Shown: positions 1 through 9,203 of the stretch, in pieces
Layout of the letters: each line of letters begins with the position of its first letter
Numbering within the stretch: position 1 is the stretch's first letter
Assembly: GCA_963722415.1 (NCBI GenBank)
Contig: CAVRNI010000052.1
Coordinates: 94,311-158,310, forward strand
Length of the DNA stretch: 64,000 nt
DNA from: JALOLG01 sp963722415
GTDB lineage: Bacteria > Actinomycetota > Acidimicrobiia > Acidimicrobiales > Ilumatobacteraceae
Direction: 5' to 3'
Translations under genes and position numbers: made by a program
The notes under the pieces: generated by a model
The model's database searches: none
Told to the model about the DNA's origin: nothing
What the model saw: only the letters and a program-made list of their open reading frames with translations

Positions 1-814
1 CCACGCCCGCGATCTGCTCGACGATGTCGACCAGCTGGTTGATCGAGACCATCTGGTCGCTTCCGAGGTTCATCGCTTCGGTGACGTCGCTGTGCATCAG
101 GCGTTGCGTGCCCTCGAGGCAATCGTCGATGTACGTGAAGCTGCGCGTCTGCTCGCCGTCGCCCCAGATCTCGATCTCGCACCTCCCGGAGAGCTTCGCC
201 TGGATCACCTTGCGGCAGATCGCCGCCGGCGCCTTCTCCCGCCCGCCGTCCCACGTTCCGTGCGGGCCGTAGATGTTGTGGTAGCGCGCCATCCGGGTGT
301 GCATGCCGAAGTCCTCGCGGTAGTGCCGGCACATCCGCTCGCTGAACAGCTTCTCCCAGCCGTAGCCGTCCTCGGGCATCGCGGGATACGCGTCCTCCTC
401 GCGCAGGCCTTCGTCCAGCTCGGTGGTGCGCTGCTTGTCCTCGGCGTAGACGCACGCTGAGGACGCGAAGAAGAACTTCTCGACGCCTGCGTCGAGCGAC
501 GCCATCAGGAGATGGGTGTTGATCAGCACCGAGAGCATGCACAGCGCCTTGTTGTTCTCGATGAAACCCATGCCGCCCATATCGGCCGCGACGTTGTACA
601 CGTCGCTCGCGCCCTCCACCGCGGCCTCGCAGTCGGGCAAGCGCCGGAGATCGAGCTGGCGGTTGTCGACGTCGTCGAAGCGCTGGTACCAGTCGGCCAG
701 CGGCTTCGCGTCCACACTGCGAATCCGCGTGCATCCCTCGCTCCGCAGCCTGGCGACCAAGTGCCCGCCGATGAACCCACCCCCGCCGGCCACGACGATC
801 AGCGTGTCGCTCAC
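1..814 (-). CDS. GDP-mannose 3,5-epimerase-like SDR (3' end outside window)
   Basis: This extended SDR converts GDP-mannose toward GDP-L-galactose in the plant enzyme it resembles. The first 271 codons are present; the end lies beyond base 1. A GGGGFIG nucleotide-binding loop is near residues 10-16, followed by SSACVYAE (Cys121), Tyr151 and Lys155 of the YxxxK pair, and FHNIYGP-type and GGREKAPAA stretches near 180-197. These match the plant GDP-mannose epimerase active site better than ordinary UDP-glucose epimerases. The start is GTG at 814 with AAAGGGAAG upstream, and it overlaps the stop of the glycosyltransferase gene by GTGA. It is the last visible gene of the polysaccharide operon. Another nucleotide-sugar epimerase remains possible. 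Confidence 0.8.
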   Translation of the reverse strand, partial: MSDTLIVVAGGGGFIGGHLVARLRSEGCTRIRSVDAKPLADWYQRFDDVDNRQLDLRRLPDCEAAVEGASDVYNVAADMGGMGFIENNKALCMLSVLINTHLLMASLDAGVEKFFFASSACVYAEDKQRTTELDEGLREEDAYPAMPEDGYGWEKLFSERMCRHYREDFGMHTRMARYHNIYGPHGTWDGGREKAPAAICRKVIQAKLSGRCEIEIWGDGEQTRSFTYIDDCLEGTQRLMHSDVTEAMNLGSDQMVSINQLVDIVEQIAGV

Positions 815-1796
815 CGGCCGGCTTCCCTTTCTGGCTTGGGGCGCGCCCCGACGGTCGCCGCTGTGAACGCGGCCCGCACGGGCAGCCACTTCGGTGACAC
901 GCCCCGGTCGTGGACCTGCGGCAGCTCGAACAGCCGCAGCACCTCGCGGGCTTCGGCCCGCCGTCCCATCCGCAGCCGGCGGTAGGCGCCCGCCAAGATG
1001 AACTGGTGGTACCAGTCGGCCTGCCAGCGCCGGATGGTGCGCTCCGGCACGATGGCCCGAGCGACGGCTCGGTCGAAGATCTCGCCGTTCGCCTTGATGG
1101 TGCCGGGGTGCCACATGCCGGTCGTGGCCGCCGCCTCGTGGATCGTGTACGCGCAGGTCGTCTGGGGCAGGCACCGCACGCCGTAGCGGGAGAACAGCCG
1201 TACCCACATGTCGGTGTCAGCGGCGTCCCCGACGGTGGTGTCGAACAGGCCCTCCTGGTCCAGCGCGGCGCGGCGTACCACTGCGGTGGGCTCCCGCACG
1301 AACGAGGAGTTGCGCAGCAGGCGCCGGAGCGCCTCCCTGGGCTCCAGGTACCGCTCGCGGCGGAACGTCTGCTGGCGCCGGCGCACGCCGTCGCCGTCCA
1401 CGATGTGGACCCCGAACAGCAGCACGCTCTCCTCGGATGCCGCCCGTCGGATCGCGTCGAGCATGGCGGCACCCGCGCCCGGCAGCAGGTAGTCGTCGTC
1501 GTCGAGCTGCATGACCCATTCGCCGGTGGAGATCTCCACGGCACGGTTCATGTTCTGGACCAGCGGCAGCGAGGGCCGGTTCCAGACGTAGCGGTACCCC
1601 GAGGGCCAGCCGTTCAGGACCCGTCGCACCACGTCACCGGTGGCGCCGTCGTCGGACCCGTCGGAGACGGCCACCTCGATCTGCTCGGCCACGGGCGAGA
1701 TCGCCTGGACGACCGAGCCAGCGCCCGCTCGAGCAGGCCGGGACGGTTGCGGGTCGGCATCGCGATCGACAGCGTCGGAGCTTGCACGTCGTTCAC
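811..1796 (-). CDS. Family 2 glycosyltransferase, frameshifted
   Basis: This is a GT-A fold glycosyltransferase, probably adding a sugar to the lipid-linked repeat unit at the membrane. The N-terminus (LSIAMPTRNRPGLLERALA) starts at 1796 in one frame. The rest continues from about 1715 in another frame (SVVQAISPVAEQIEVAVSDG), so one base is missing near 1714-1718. An aspartate-rich DXD-type motif (MQLDDDDYLL) lies about one third of the way in. The C-terminal part has no recognised extra domain. The stop overlaps the epimerase start (GTGA), so the two are probably translated together. The break may be a sequencing error, because both halves keep good coding character. Confidence 0.75.
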
Positions 1797-1834
1797 CCCT
1801 CGCCTGTGGCCGGCCGGGCCGCTACCGTCCGGGC

Positions 1835-2552
1835 ATGGCGGGCGCTGACCGCCCTGCGGCGGACCCGACTGGGCCGGCCCCGGCGCTCGCCCCGTCGTGG
1901 GCCGCCCCGGTGGCCGTGGTCGCCTTCCTGGTCGGGGCCCTCCTGGCCGGGCTGGTCTGGCACGCCACCCGCTTGAACCCGGTCGACGCGTGGGTGATGG
2001 GCTGGCAGGAGCGCGCCAACGCCCACGCCAATCGGGTGGCGAAGGTCATCTCCGCAGTTTGCCGGTCGCTGTGGTGCTCATCACCGTGGTCGGTGGCGCC
2101 GTCGCATGGCTCGCCGGGCGGCGCGACGCGGTGGTCCTCGCCCTCACGGCTGCCCCCGCCGCCCTGGTGGCCGAGGTGCTGCTCAAGGGCCTCGTGCATC
2201 GCACGTGGAACGGTGACCCGGCCGAGCTGTTTCCGTCGGGCCACGTCGCGGTGGCGACCGCGACGGTCATGACAGCCGTGCTCGTGCTCCGAGTGGTGCC
2301 CGTGCCGCCAACCCGCATCATCGCCGCCTGCCTGGGCGCCGGTTCGTGCTGGTCGTCGCCGTGGCCCGCCTGGTGGAGACGGTGCACTCGCTGACCGACG
2401 TCGTGGGCGGCGTCAGCACCGGGCTGGTGGTGACCCTCGGCGCGGCGATGGCGATCACGGCGTGGTTCCGGTGGCCTCATCGCCGGGCGTCCTCCGGCGC
2501 CCCGTCGAGATCGACGACGCGCCCACCTCCGGCCGGCGCCGGCCAGAGCTGA
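1835..2552 (+). CDS. PAP2 family membrane phosphatase, two frameshifts
   Basis: This is a membrane phosphatase of the PAP2/undecaprenyl-pyrophosphate phosphatase type, which could recycle lipid carrier for the neighbouring polysaccharide genes. It starts MAGADRPAADP with a hydrophobic segment, then LKGLVHRTWNGDP, FPSGHVAVATA and LVETVHSLTDVVGG, matching the KxxxxxxRP, PSGH and SRxxxxxHxxxD motifs only loosely. The first motif has RT where RP is usual, and the third lacks the usual Ser-Arg. The three parts lie in different frames, with breaks near 2055 and 2340. It faces away from the glycosyltransferase at 1796, and its 3' end overlaps the end of the GT4 gene antisense by about 75 bp. It may be a decaying gene or a region of assembly errors. 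Confidence 0.65.
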
Positions 2553-3755
2553 TCGTAGGCGGCCAGCAGCACCGGCGCCGAGTGCTCCCAGGCCAGGGTC
2601 GTGCGCACGCGTTCGCGGCCGAGCTCGCCCATGCGGCGGCGGCCGGCCGGATCGTCGAGCAGCGTCGCTGATGCTGAGGGCGAGCGCCCGCTCGCGGTTG
2701 GGCTCGGCGAACACGGCCGCCGGCCCGGCCGAGACGCGGTGCTCGGTGAGGTCGTAGGCGACGACCGGGAGCCCGAAGAACATGTACTCCATGATCTTGT
2801 TCATCGTGCTCTTGTCCGACCAGTCGTTCTTCGGGTCCGGATCGACCCCGAGATCGGCGGAGGACAGGACGCGGCAGAGCTCGTCGTCGCTGACCCGACC
2901 GGTGAAGGTGCACCGCTCGTCCACGCCGAGCTCCTTCGCGTACGCCTTGATGCTCGGCTGGTGCGGCCCACCGCCGACGAGCACGCAGTGGACGTCGTCG
3001 CGGCCGAGCTCGTCACGCAGCACCTTCACCGCCCGGATCAGGTGGTCCACCCCGTCCTGCTTGCAGATCTCACCGAGGTAGACGATCAGGTGGCGCCTGC
3101 CCTTGCGCCAGGCCGGATCCGGTGGGTAGACGGTCAGGCGCTCGAGGTCAGGGCCGGAGCGCACCACGTAGACGTCGGCCGGCGCCTTCCCGCCTCGCTC
3201 GACCGCGATCCGCTGGTGGCTCTGGTTGGTGGTGATGACCAGGTCGGCGGTCTCGAACGTCTTGCGCTCCAGGTACCGCAGCCCGGCCAAGGCCCGCCCA
3301 CCCGTGGCGCCGAACTTGGCCTGGTACATCTCGGGCGAGAGGTCGTGATGGTCGAACAGGAACCGCTTGCCGAAGAGCTTCCAGAAGCGGCCGAGCGGCC
3401 AGTACGTCTCCGGCGGGTTGCAGACGTGGAGGACGTCGAAGCCGCGGCCGGCCACGGCCACCCGGACCGACTTCATCGTCGTGCGCACGAAGCACCAGAG
3501 GAACTCGACGACGAAGCCGAACGGGCCCCGAGCGTCCACCGGGAGCCCGTAGCGGTGGATGTGCACGTCCTCGAGGACCTCGAACGAGCGGTTGAAGCCC
3601 TTGGCCTTCGGACAGATGACGCTCACCTTGTAGCCGGCCCTGGCCAGGGTGGTGGCCTCCAACCACACCCGGCGGTCGAACGGGACCGGCAGGTTCTGGA
3701 CGACGATGAGGACCCGGCGGGGCCTACCAGCAGATGCCAACGTACCCATTGCCAT
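2477..3755 (-). CDS. Family 4 glycosyltransferase, frameshifted near the 3' end
   Basis: This is a GT-B glycosyltransferase that probably adds sugars to the polysaccharide repeat unit on the inner face of the membrane. The N-terminal domain contains VVQNLPVPFDRRVWLEA and HVCNPPETYWPLG. The C-terminal GT1 domain contains YLGEICKQDGVDHLIRA, GGGPHQP and the donor-site stretch KIMEYMFFGLPVVAYDLTE. After RALALSIS, near 2667, the frame shifts and continues as TLLDDPAGRRRMGELGRERV to a TGA at 2477. The ATG at 3755 (or 3749) lies inside the end of algD, giving an overlap of about 30 bp. No signal peptide is seen. Confidence 0.8.
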
Positions 3756-5025
3756 CGCTGCGCCGGTCGACGATGTGAGCGAGGTCGACGATCCGCTGCC
3801 CTGGCCACGGACGCTCCGCGACCGCCCGGAACGCCGGGTCGTTGTTGCCGATCACAAGGGTGTGGGCGTGGGCGAGAACCTCGTCGACGCTCGACACCAT
3901 CAGCTCCGAGATGTGGGGGATCTGGTCGAGGATGTAGCTCCTGTTGGCACCCACCAGCTTGGCCAGGTTGACGTTGGCGTCGTAGATCCTGACCTCGTAG
4001 CCCTTGCCGATCAACCGCTCCACCACGTCGACCATGGGGCTCTCGCGTAGGTCGTCGGTGCCCTCCTTGAAGGCGAGCCCCAGCACCCCGACCTGGCGGG
4101 CACCGGCATCGATCACCAGCTGGAACGCCCGGTCGAGCTGTTGCGCGTTGCTGGGCAGGATCGAGTTGAGCAGCGGAAGGTCGAGGTCGAGGGCGCGGCC
4201 TTGGTAGCGCAAGGCCCGGACGTCCTTGGGCAGGCAGGAGCCACCGAAGGCGAAGCCTGGGCGCAGGTAGACCGGGGACAGGTTGAGCGTGGTGTCGGCG
4301 CAGAGGATGTCCATGACCCGGTGGCCATCGAGACCCTGGGCCTTGGCCAGGCTGCCGATCTCGTTGGCGAAGGCCACCTTGAGGGCGTGCCACGAGTTGT
4401 CGACGTACTTGGCCATCTCGGCCAGCTCCAGGTCGGTCTGGATCAGCGGCGCACCCGGCCGCGCCGCCAGCGCGGTCACGAGGTCGCGGACCGCGTCGTC
4501 GGTCGCGCCGATGACCACCTTGGGCGGCTCGCGGTGGTCACGGATGGCCGTCCCCTCTCGCAGGAACTCGGGGTACACCGCGACCGCCACGGGGCGGCCC
4601 GCGGTCCGCTCCAGCTCGGGCAGCAGGACGTCGCGCGTGGTGCCCGGCAGGATCGTGCTCCGGACGACCAACGTGAAGGGCGAACCACAGCGGCGGATGG
4701 CCTGCCCGATGTCGCCGGCCACCCGGCGCAGGTTCGTGAGGTCGAGGCTGCCGTTGCCACTGCTCGGTGTACCCACGCACACCAGACCGACGTCGGTGCC
4801 GGCGACCGCCGCGTCGCAGTCGGTGGTGGCCCGCAAGCGGCCGACGCGCACGCCCTCCTCGATGAGCTCGCCGAGGCCGGCCTCGACCACGGGCGCGTGG
4901 CCCTGGTTCAGCAGGTCGACCTTGACCGGGTTGGTATCGACACCCACGACCGTGTGGCCGTCGGCAGCCAGGCAGGCGGCGGAGACGGCGCCGACGTAGC
5001 CCAGCCCGTAGACGCTGATCCTCAT
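3724..5025 (-). CDS. algD: GDP-mannose 6-dehydrogenase
   Basis: It oxidises GDP-mannose to GDP-mannuronate with NAD. The 433-residue protein has the full three-part UDP-glucose/GDP-mannose dehydrogenase layout. The Rossmann motif GLGYVGAVSAACLA is at residues 7-20, and the catalytic Cys264 lies in FAFGGSCLPKD. The C-terminal YEVRIYDANVNLAKLVGAN and IPHISELMVSS stretches follow Pseudomonas AlgD closely, which favours GDP-mannose over UDP-glucose as substrate. The heparinase-like gene upstream ends on this gene's start (ATGA). With the epimerase at 1-814 this gives two enzymes acting on GDP-mannose in one operon. UDP-glucose 6-dehydrogenase is the alternative reading. Confidence 0.85.
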   Translation of the reverse strand: MRISVYGLGYVGAVSAACLAADGHTVVGVDTNPVKVDLLNQGHAPVVEAGLGELIEEGVRVGRLRATTDCDAAVAGTDVGLVCVGTPSSGNGSLDLTNLRRVAGDIGQAIRRCGSPFTLVVRSTILPGTTRDVLLPELERTAGRPVAVAVYPEFLREGTAIRDHREPPKVVIGATDDAVRDLVTALAARPGAPLIQTDLELAEMAKYVDNSWHALKVAFANEIGSLAKAQGLDGHRVMDILCADTTLNLSPVYLRPGFAFGGSCLPKDVRALRYQGRALDLDLPLLNSILPSNAQQLDRAFQLVIDAGARQVGVLGLAFKEGTDDLRESPMVDVVERLIGKGYEVRIYDANVNLAKLVGANRSYILDQIPHISELMVSSVDEVLAHAHTLVIGNNDPAFRAVAERPWPGQRIVDLAHIVDRRSDGNGYVGICW

Positions 5026-7023
5026 GGCGTGGTCCCCGGGTCGAGCTGGAGGACCGTGGTCAACGCCTGGCCGTCACCGACCCGGCCGCTCCCGACCAAC
5101 GTGACCGTGGGTACCCGCGCGTCGAACGCCGGCGAGTACCAGCCCACGGGCGGGTCGGTCTCGCCTTCCAGGCACCGCCAGGCGAGCTCGTCGGGGAGGG
5201 TGAGCGTCGCGCCCGATCGGCCGTGACCGTCGCACCACTGGAGCACGGCCCGACCGCGTTCGAGGGTGCAGGCGACGTCGGGGCCGAGGTGGAAGGCCAG
5301 GCGGCAGTCGTGAGCGCCGCCGTCGAGGCGGTCCTCGACGACCAGCCGGCGTTCCGGCCGGTCCAGCCGGACGCTCCGGCGGTGGACGACCGGTGGCCGC
5401 AGGCGCCGGTAGCCGTGGTGGGCGGCCGACCACTCGGCCACCGGGCCGCCGTCCAGCCCGGCCACGCCCTGGAGCTCGGACCGGGCCTGCCGGGCCCAGA
5501 GGTGGGTGCCGGCCGCTACCGACTGGTCGACACCGCCGACCTCCAGGGTGTTGTGAGCCAGCGTGGAGCGGAAGTAGGCGCGCCACGCCGGGTCGGCGCC
5601 GTAGCAGTAGGTCCCCGGGTCCGCGAGCACGTCGACCCCGCCCACCCGGACCTCGATGGCCAGAGCGTCGGCGTGGGCATGGGCGGCGATCGACAGGTAT
5701 CCGTGAGGGCCGTGGTCGGCACGGCACCAGAGCTCGTCGCGCCGCCCGTCGGTGTCGCGCAGGAGCGCCATGCCGGCGTCGGCGAACAGCGACGACCGCC
5801 GCGCCGGCCGGGGCCCACCGGGCGAGCGGGCGGACGGCGAGCGGCGTCCACAGCGCGGTGCGGGCGTCCCCGCCGTACCCGGCCGGCCACCAGGACGCGG
5901 GACCGAACAGCGCGGCGCCGGTGGCCAGGAGGGAGGCCCAGCGGTCATAGCCGGGGCCGTCCAGCAACAGTCCGTGGCCGTCGTCGGCGTCGCCTTGGCG
6001 GGGCGGGCGCAGGCGCACGTCGACGACCGCGGCCAGCGCGTCGGTCATGCGCCGCAGGGTGTCCCAGACCTGGTCGCCGAGCGGATGGCCGGCCAGCTCG
6101 CCCTCGAGGGCCGCGGCGAGCCCGAGCTCGAGCACGAAGCCGTGGTAGTCGGTGGCCAGCTCGCGGTTCAGGCCGCTGGCGAACGTCTGCCGCACGAGCT
6201 CGCGCCGGAGCGTGGTGGCGGCCGCCTCACGCCAGGCGCCGCTCTCCCGGAACCAGGGGAAGGCGCAGCCCGCGACGAACTGTCCAGCCATCTCGGCCAG
6301 GAGGTGGTTGTTGGCCGAGGATCCGTGGCTCGGCAGCCGGGCCAGCCACTCCTGGTGGTGATGGAGCTGCTGCAGAAAGGTGCGGTTGCCCTCGAAGAGC
6401 GACCGGGTCCCTTCCCAGCCGTCGAGCAGCCGCCGGATCCAGACCCAGGACACCAGGCGCAGGCCGAGCTCGATGCCGCTGGTCCAGTGGATGCCGGACA
6501 GGAACGGGTTGGCCGCCCACCAGGAGCGCAGCTGCGTGTCCACAGCATCGGCGTACCGCTCGTCGCCATCCAGGCGGTAGGCGGCCGCCAGCACGGTCAG
6601 GTGCTGGTGGCGCGACAGCTCCCACACGTACTTGACGTCGCCGACCGCCTCGGCGTCGCGGTGGTCGATGGCGAAGCAGTAGCTCCGGTCGGGCGCCCGC
6701 CGGCCGGTGTGCGGGTCCAGGGACCAGTCCGGTGCCGGCGCCATGTCGTCGCGTTCCCGAGCGAACACCGGCCAGCGGCCGCCGAGGAGTCCCTCGGCAG
6801 CCTCCTTGAGCCGGACCCTGGCATCCTCTGGCACGTCGGCGCCGGCCGCAGGCAGGAGGGCGGCGAAGGCCGGGCGCATGGCCGGCACGCTCGCCGGGTC
6901 GGCGCCCGCGTCAGTGACCTGGCGGCCCCGCCAGCGACGCCTGGTCACCTCGTCGCGCGCCCGCCCAGCCATCTCCGCAGGCGACATGCTGGCCAGGCGC
7001 CGGGCGTACCACCGGAGGTTCAT
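5022..7023 (-). CDS. Heparinase II/III (alginate lyase-like) family protein, frameshifted
   Basis: This is a polysaccharide lyase-type protein common in actinobacterial exopolysaccharide operons, where it may trim or modify uronic-acid polymer. Residues about 90-360 form the helical heparinase II/III N-terminal domain (SYCFAIDHRDAEAVGDVKYV, SSANNHLLAEMAGQFVAGC). The C-terminal beta domain contains HAHADALAIEVRVGGVDVL, DPGTYCYG and STLAHNTLEVGG. The two domains lie in different frames, broken near 5800-5815. The ATG at 7023 overlaps the stop of the upstream gene and its TGA at 5022 overlaps the algD start. No signal peptide is visible, so a cytoplasmic or non-classically exported location cannot be excluded. 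Confidence 0.8.
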
Positions 7024-9203
7024 TCCGCCGCGCCCTCGTCGACCATCACGGCCTCCAGGCGCCGGCTGCCCACGCTGCGCTGGGCTGCGAAGGTGGCGAG
7101 GGTCGTGGCCGCCAGCGAATCCAGCGCGGTCGGCATCACCCGGGCCTCGGCGACGGCGCGCACGAAGGCGTCCATCTCCTGCCGCTGGCCCTTGTCGATG
7201 CCGGTGCGGGATCGGCGGACGCGGCGGCGGCCCCCGCGCCACAGCTCGGTGCGCTGGAAGTTGTGCAGTCTGGCCACCCGGCCGTCCCCGCTGACCTGGA
7301 ACAGCTCCTTGGGCGCGCGCGGGTCGCCGCCGGTCTGGTAGGCGATGGTCGCGACCGACCCGTCGGGGTACAGCAGCGTGGTCGCGGTGTCGTCGGGATC
7401 GCGGGTAGCGGCCGAGAACACCGCGACCGGGTTCTGTTCGAGCCACCACGAGATGGTGTCGACGAAGTGGCATCCCTCCCCCACGAGGCGCGAGCCCTCC
7501 TCGGGGTGGCCGTACCAGCTCCCCGCTTCCAGCCGACCGGCATTGACGTCGTAGCGGACCTGGACCGGCCCGCTGCGGGACCCGGTGGCGGCCTTGAGGT
7601 CGACGAGCAGCGGCGCGAAGCGCCGGTTGAAGCCGACCATCAGACGGTCGTTGCCGCTGTCGGCGACCACCGAGAGGATCGCCCGGAGCTGATCCGGGTC
7701 GACCGCCAAGGGCTTCTCGACGAACACTGCTTTGCCGGCCGCCAGGGCCTCGCACACCATGGCCGCGTGCGCGTGGTGGCGAGTGGCGATCACCACGGCG
7801 TCGACCGTCTCGTCGGCCAGCAGGCCCCGGTGGTCGGTCGAGCAGCGCTCGAAGCCGAACCGGCGCTGTGCGTTGGCGGCGGACAGCCCGGTCGCGGTCG
7901 CCACCTCGACCAACCGGACGTCGGGCCGGTCGCGCAGGTGGGGCAGGAGCATGCTGGTGGCGTAGCTGCCGGCGCCGATCACCCCGAGTCGGACCACCGG
8001 GTGTGCGACTGGTCGCCGAGCCGGTCGGTCGGGCATGCTCGTGGCGGCCTGGCGGCGCTGCGGCGACCCGTCAGCCGAATAGCGGAACAGGATGCCGACC
8101 ACGCCGGGCTCGCCGCGTCTGATGCGCTCGTAGGCGCCGACCGCGTCGTCGAAGGGCAGGACCGCGGAGACCAGCGGGTCCAAGTCGAGCCGACCCTGAG
8201 CCACAAGGTCCAGGAAGCAGGCCATGTTGCGCCGCTCGGTCCACCGGACGTACCCGATCGGGTAGTCGACCCCGTCCTCCTCGTAGGTCGGGTCGTAGCG
8301 CCCGGGGCCGTACGAGCGCGAGAAGCGGACCTCGAGCTCCTTGGCGTAGTACTCGGTCCAGGGCAGGTCCAGGCGGCTCTTGCCGATGTCGACGACCCGG
8401 GCCCGGTCTCGGGCCAGTTCGGCGGCGAGCTCGACCGGCTGGTTGGTGTCGCCGCCCGCGGTGAGGAAGATGTGGTCGGCGCCGGCGCGGTCAGTGAGGA
8501 CGGCGAGCGCCTCCACCACCGGCCCGCGATGGGCACGGTCGGGTGGGCGGCAGGCGACCGCCCCGCTCTGCTCGGCCAGCCGGCAGCGCTCGATCGACGG
8601 GTCGAGGCCGACGACGTTGACCCCGGCGGCCCGCAGGAGCTGGACGAGCAGCTGTCCGACCAAGCCGAGGCCGATGACACAGGCGGTCTCCCCAAGGCGC
8701 GCCTCCGACTGCCGGCAACCCTGCATGGCGATGGCGCCCACGGTGGTGAAGGCGGCGTGCTCGGAAGCGACCTCATCGGGCAGCGGCACGCACAGCTTGC
8801 GCGGGACCCAGTTGTACTCGGCGTGGAGCGCGTAGCTGTTTCCGGCGCAGGCGACTCGCTGCCCGACGGACAGCTCCTCCACGTCCGCGCCCACCTCGAC
8901 GACCACGCCGCACAGCGAGTACCCGAGGGGCGTGTAGGCCTCGAGCCGGTCGCTGACCTTCCGGTAGGTGGCGCGAAGCCCCTGCTGGGATACCGACTGC
9001 ATGACCTGCTTCACCTGGTCTGGCCGGGCGCGCGCCTTGCCGACGAGCGAGAGCTTGCTCTCGTTGATCTTCATCATCTCGGTGCCCGTGGAGATGAGCG
9101 AGAACAGCGTGCGGACCAGAACGCCACCCGGCCGCAGGGCGGGCACCGGCACCTCGAGCACCGTCAGCTCGCCGGACCGGTAGTTCTGGGCGACCTGCTT
9201 CAT
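7020..9203 (-). CDS. Two-domain oxidoreductase (zinc-dehydrogenase-like + GFO/IDH/MocA)
   Basis: The 727-residue protein fuses an MDR alcohol-dehydrogenase-like half (about 1-370) to a GFO/IDH/MocA sugar dehydrogenase half (about 395-727). The first half has GYSLCGVVVEVGADVEELSV and the nucleotide loop VIGLGLVGQLLVQLL. The second has LGVIGAGSYATSMLLPHL and the EKPLAVD motif. Such bi-domain enzymes recur beside heparinase-like and asparagine synthase genes in bacterial polysaccharide clusters, and a role in nucleotide-sugar oxidation or epimerisation is inferred from that. The reaction is not known. Its start overlaps the asparagine synthase stop (ATGA). Confidence 0.85.
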   Translation of the reverse strand: MKQVAQNYRSGELTVLEVPVPALRPGGVLVRTLFSLISTGTEMMKINESKLSLVGKARARPDQVKQVMQSVSQQGLRATYRKVSDRLEAYTPLGYSLCGVVVEVGADVEELSVGQRVACAGNSYALHAEYNWVPRKLCVPLPDEVASEHAAFTTVGAIAMQGCRQSEARLGETACVIGLGLVGQLLVQLLRAAGVNVVGLDPSIERCRLAEQSGAVACRPPDRAHRGPVVEALAVLTDRAGADHIFLTAGGDTNQPVELAAELARDRARVVDIGKSRLDLPWTEYYAKELEVRFSRSYGPGRYDPTYEEDGVDYPIGYVRWTERRNMACFLDLVAQGRLDLDPLVSAVLPFDDAVGAYERIRRGEPGVVGILFRYSADGSPQRRQAATSMPDRPARRPVAHPVVRLGVIGAGSYATSMLLPHLRDRPDVRLVEVATATGLSAANAQRRFGFERCSTDHRGLLADETVDAVVIATRHHAHAAMVCEALAAGKAVFVEKPLAVDPDQLRAILSVVADSGNDRLMVGFNRRFAPLLVDLKAATGSRSGPVQVRYDVNAGRLEAGSWYGHPEEGSRLVGEGCHFVDTISWWLEQNPVAVFSAATRDPDDTATTLLYPDGSVATIAYQTGGDPRAPKELFQVSGDGRVARLHNFQRTELWRGGRRRVRRSRTGIDKGQRQEMDAFVRAVAEARVMPTALDSLAATTLATFAAQRSVGSRRLEAVMVDEGAAE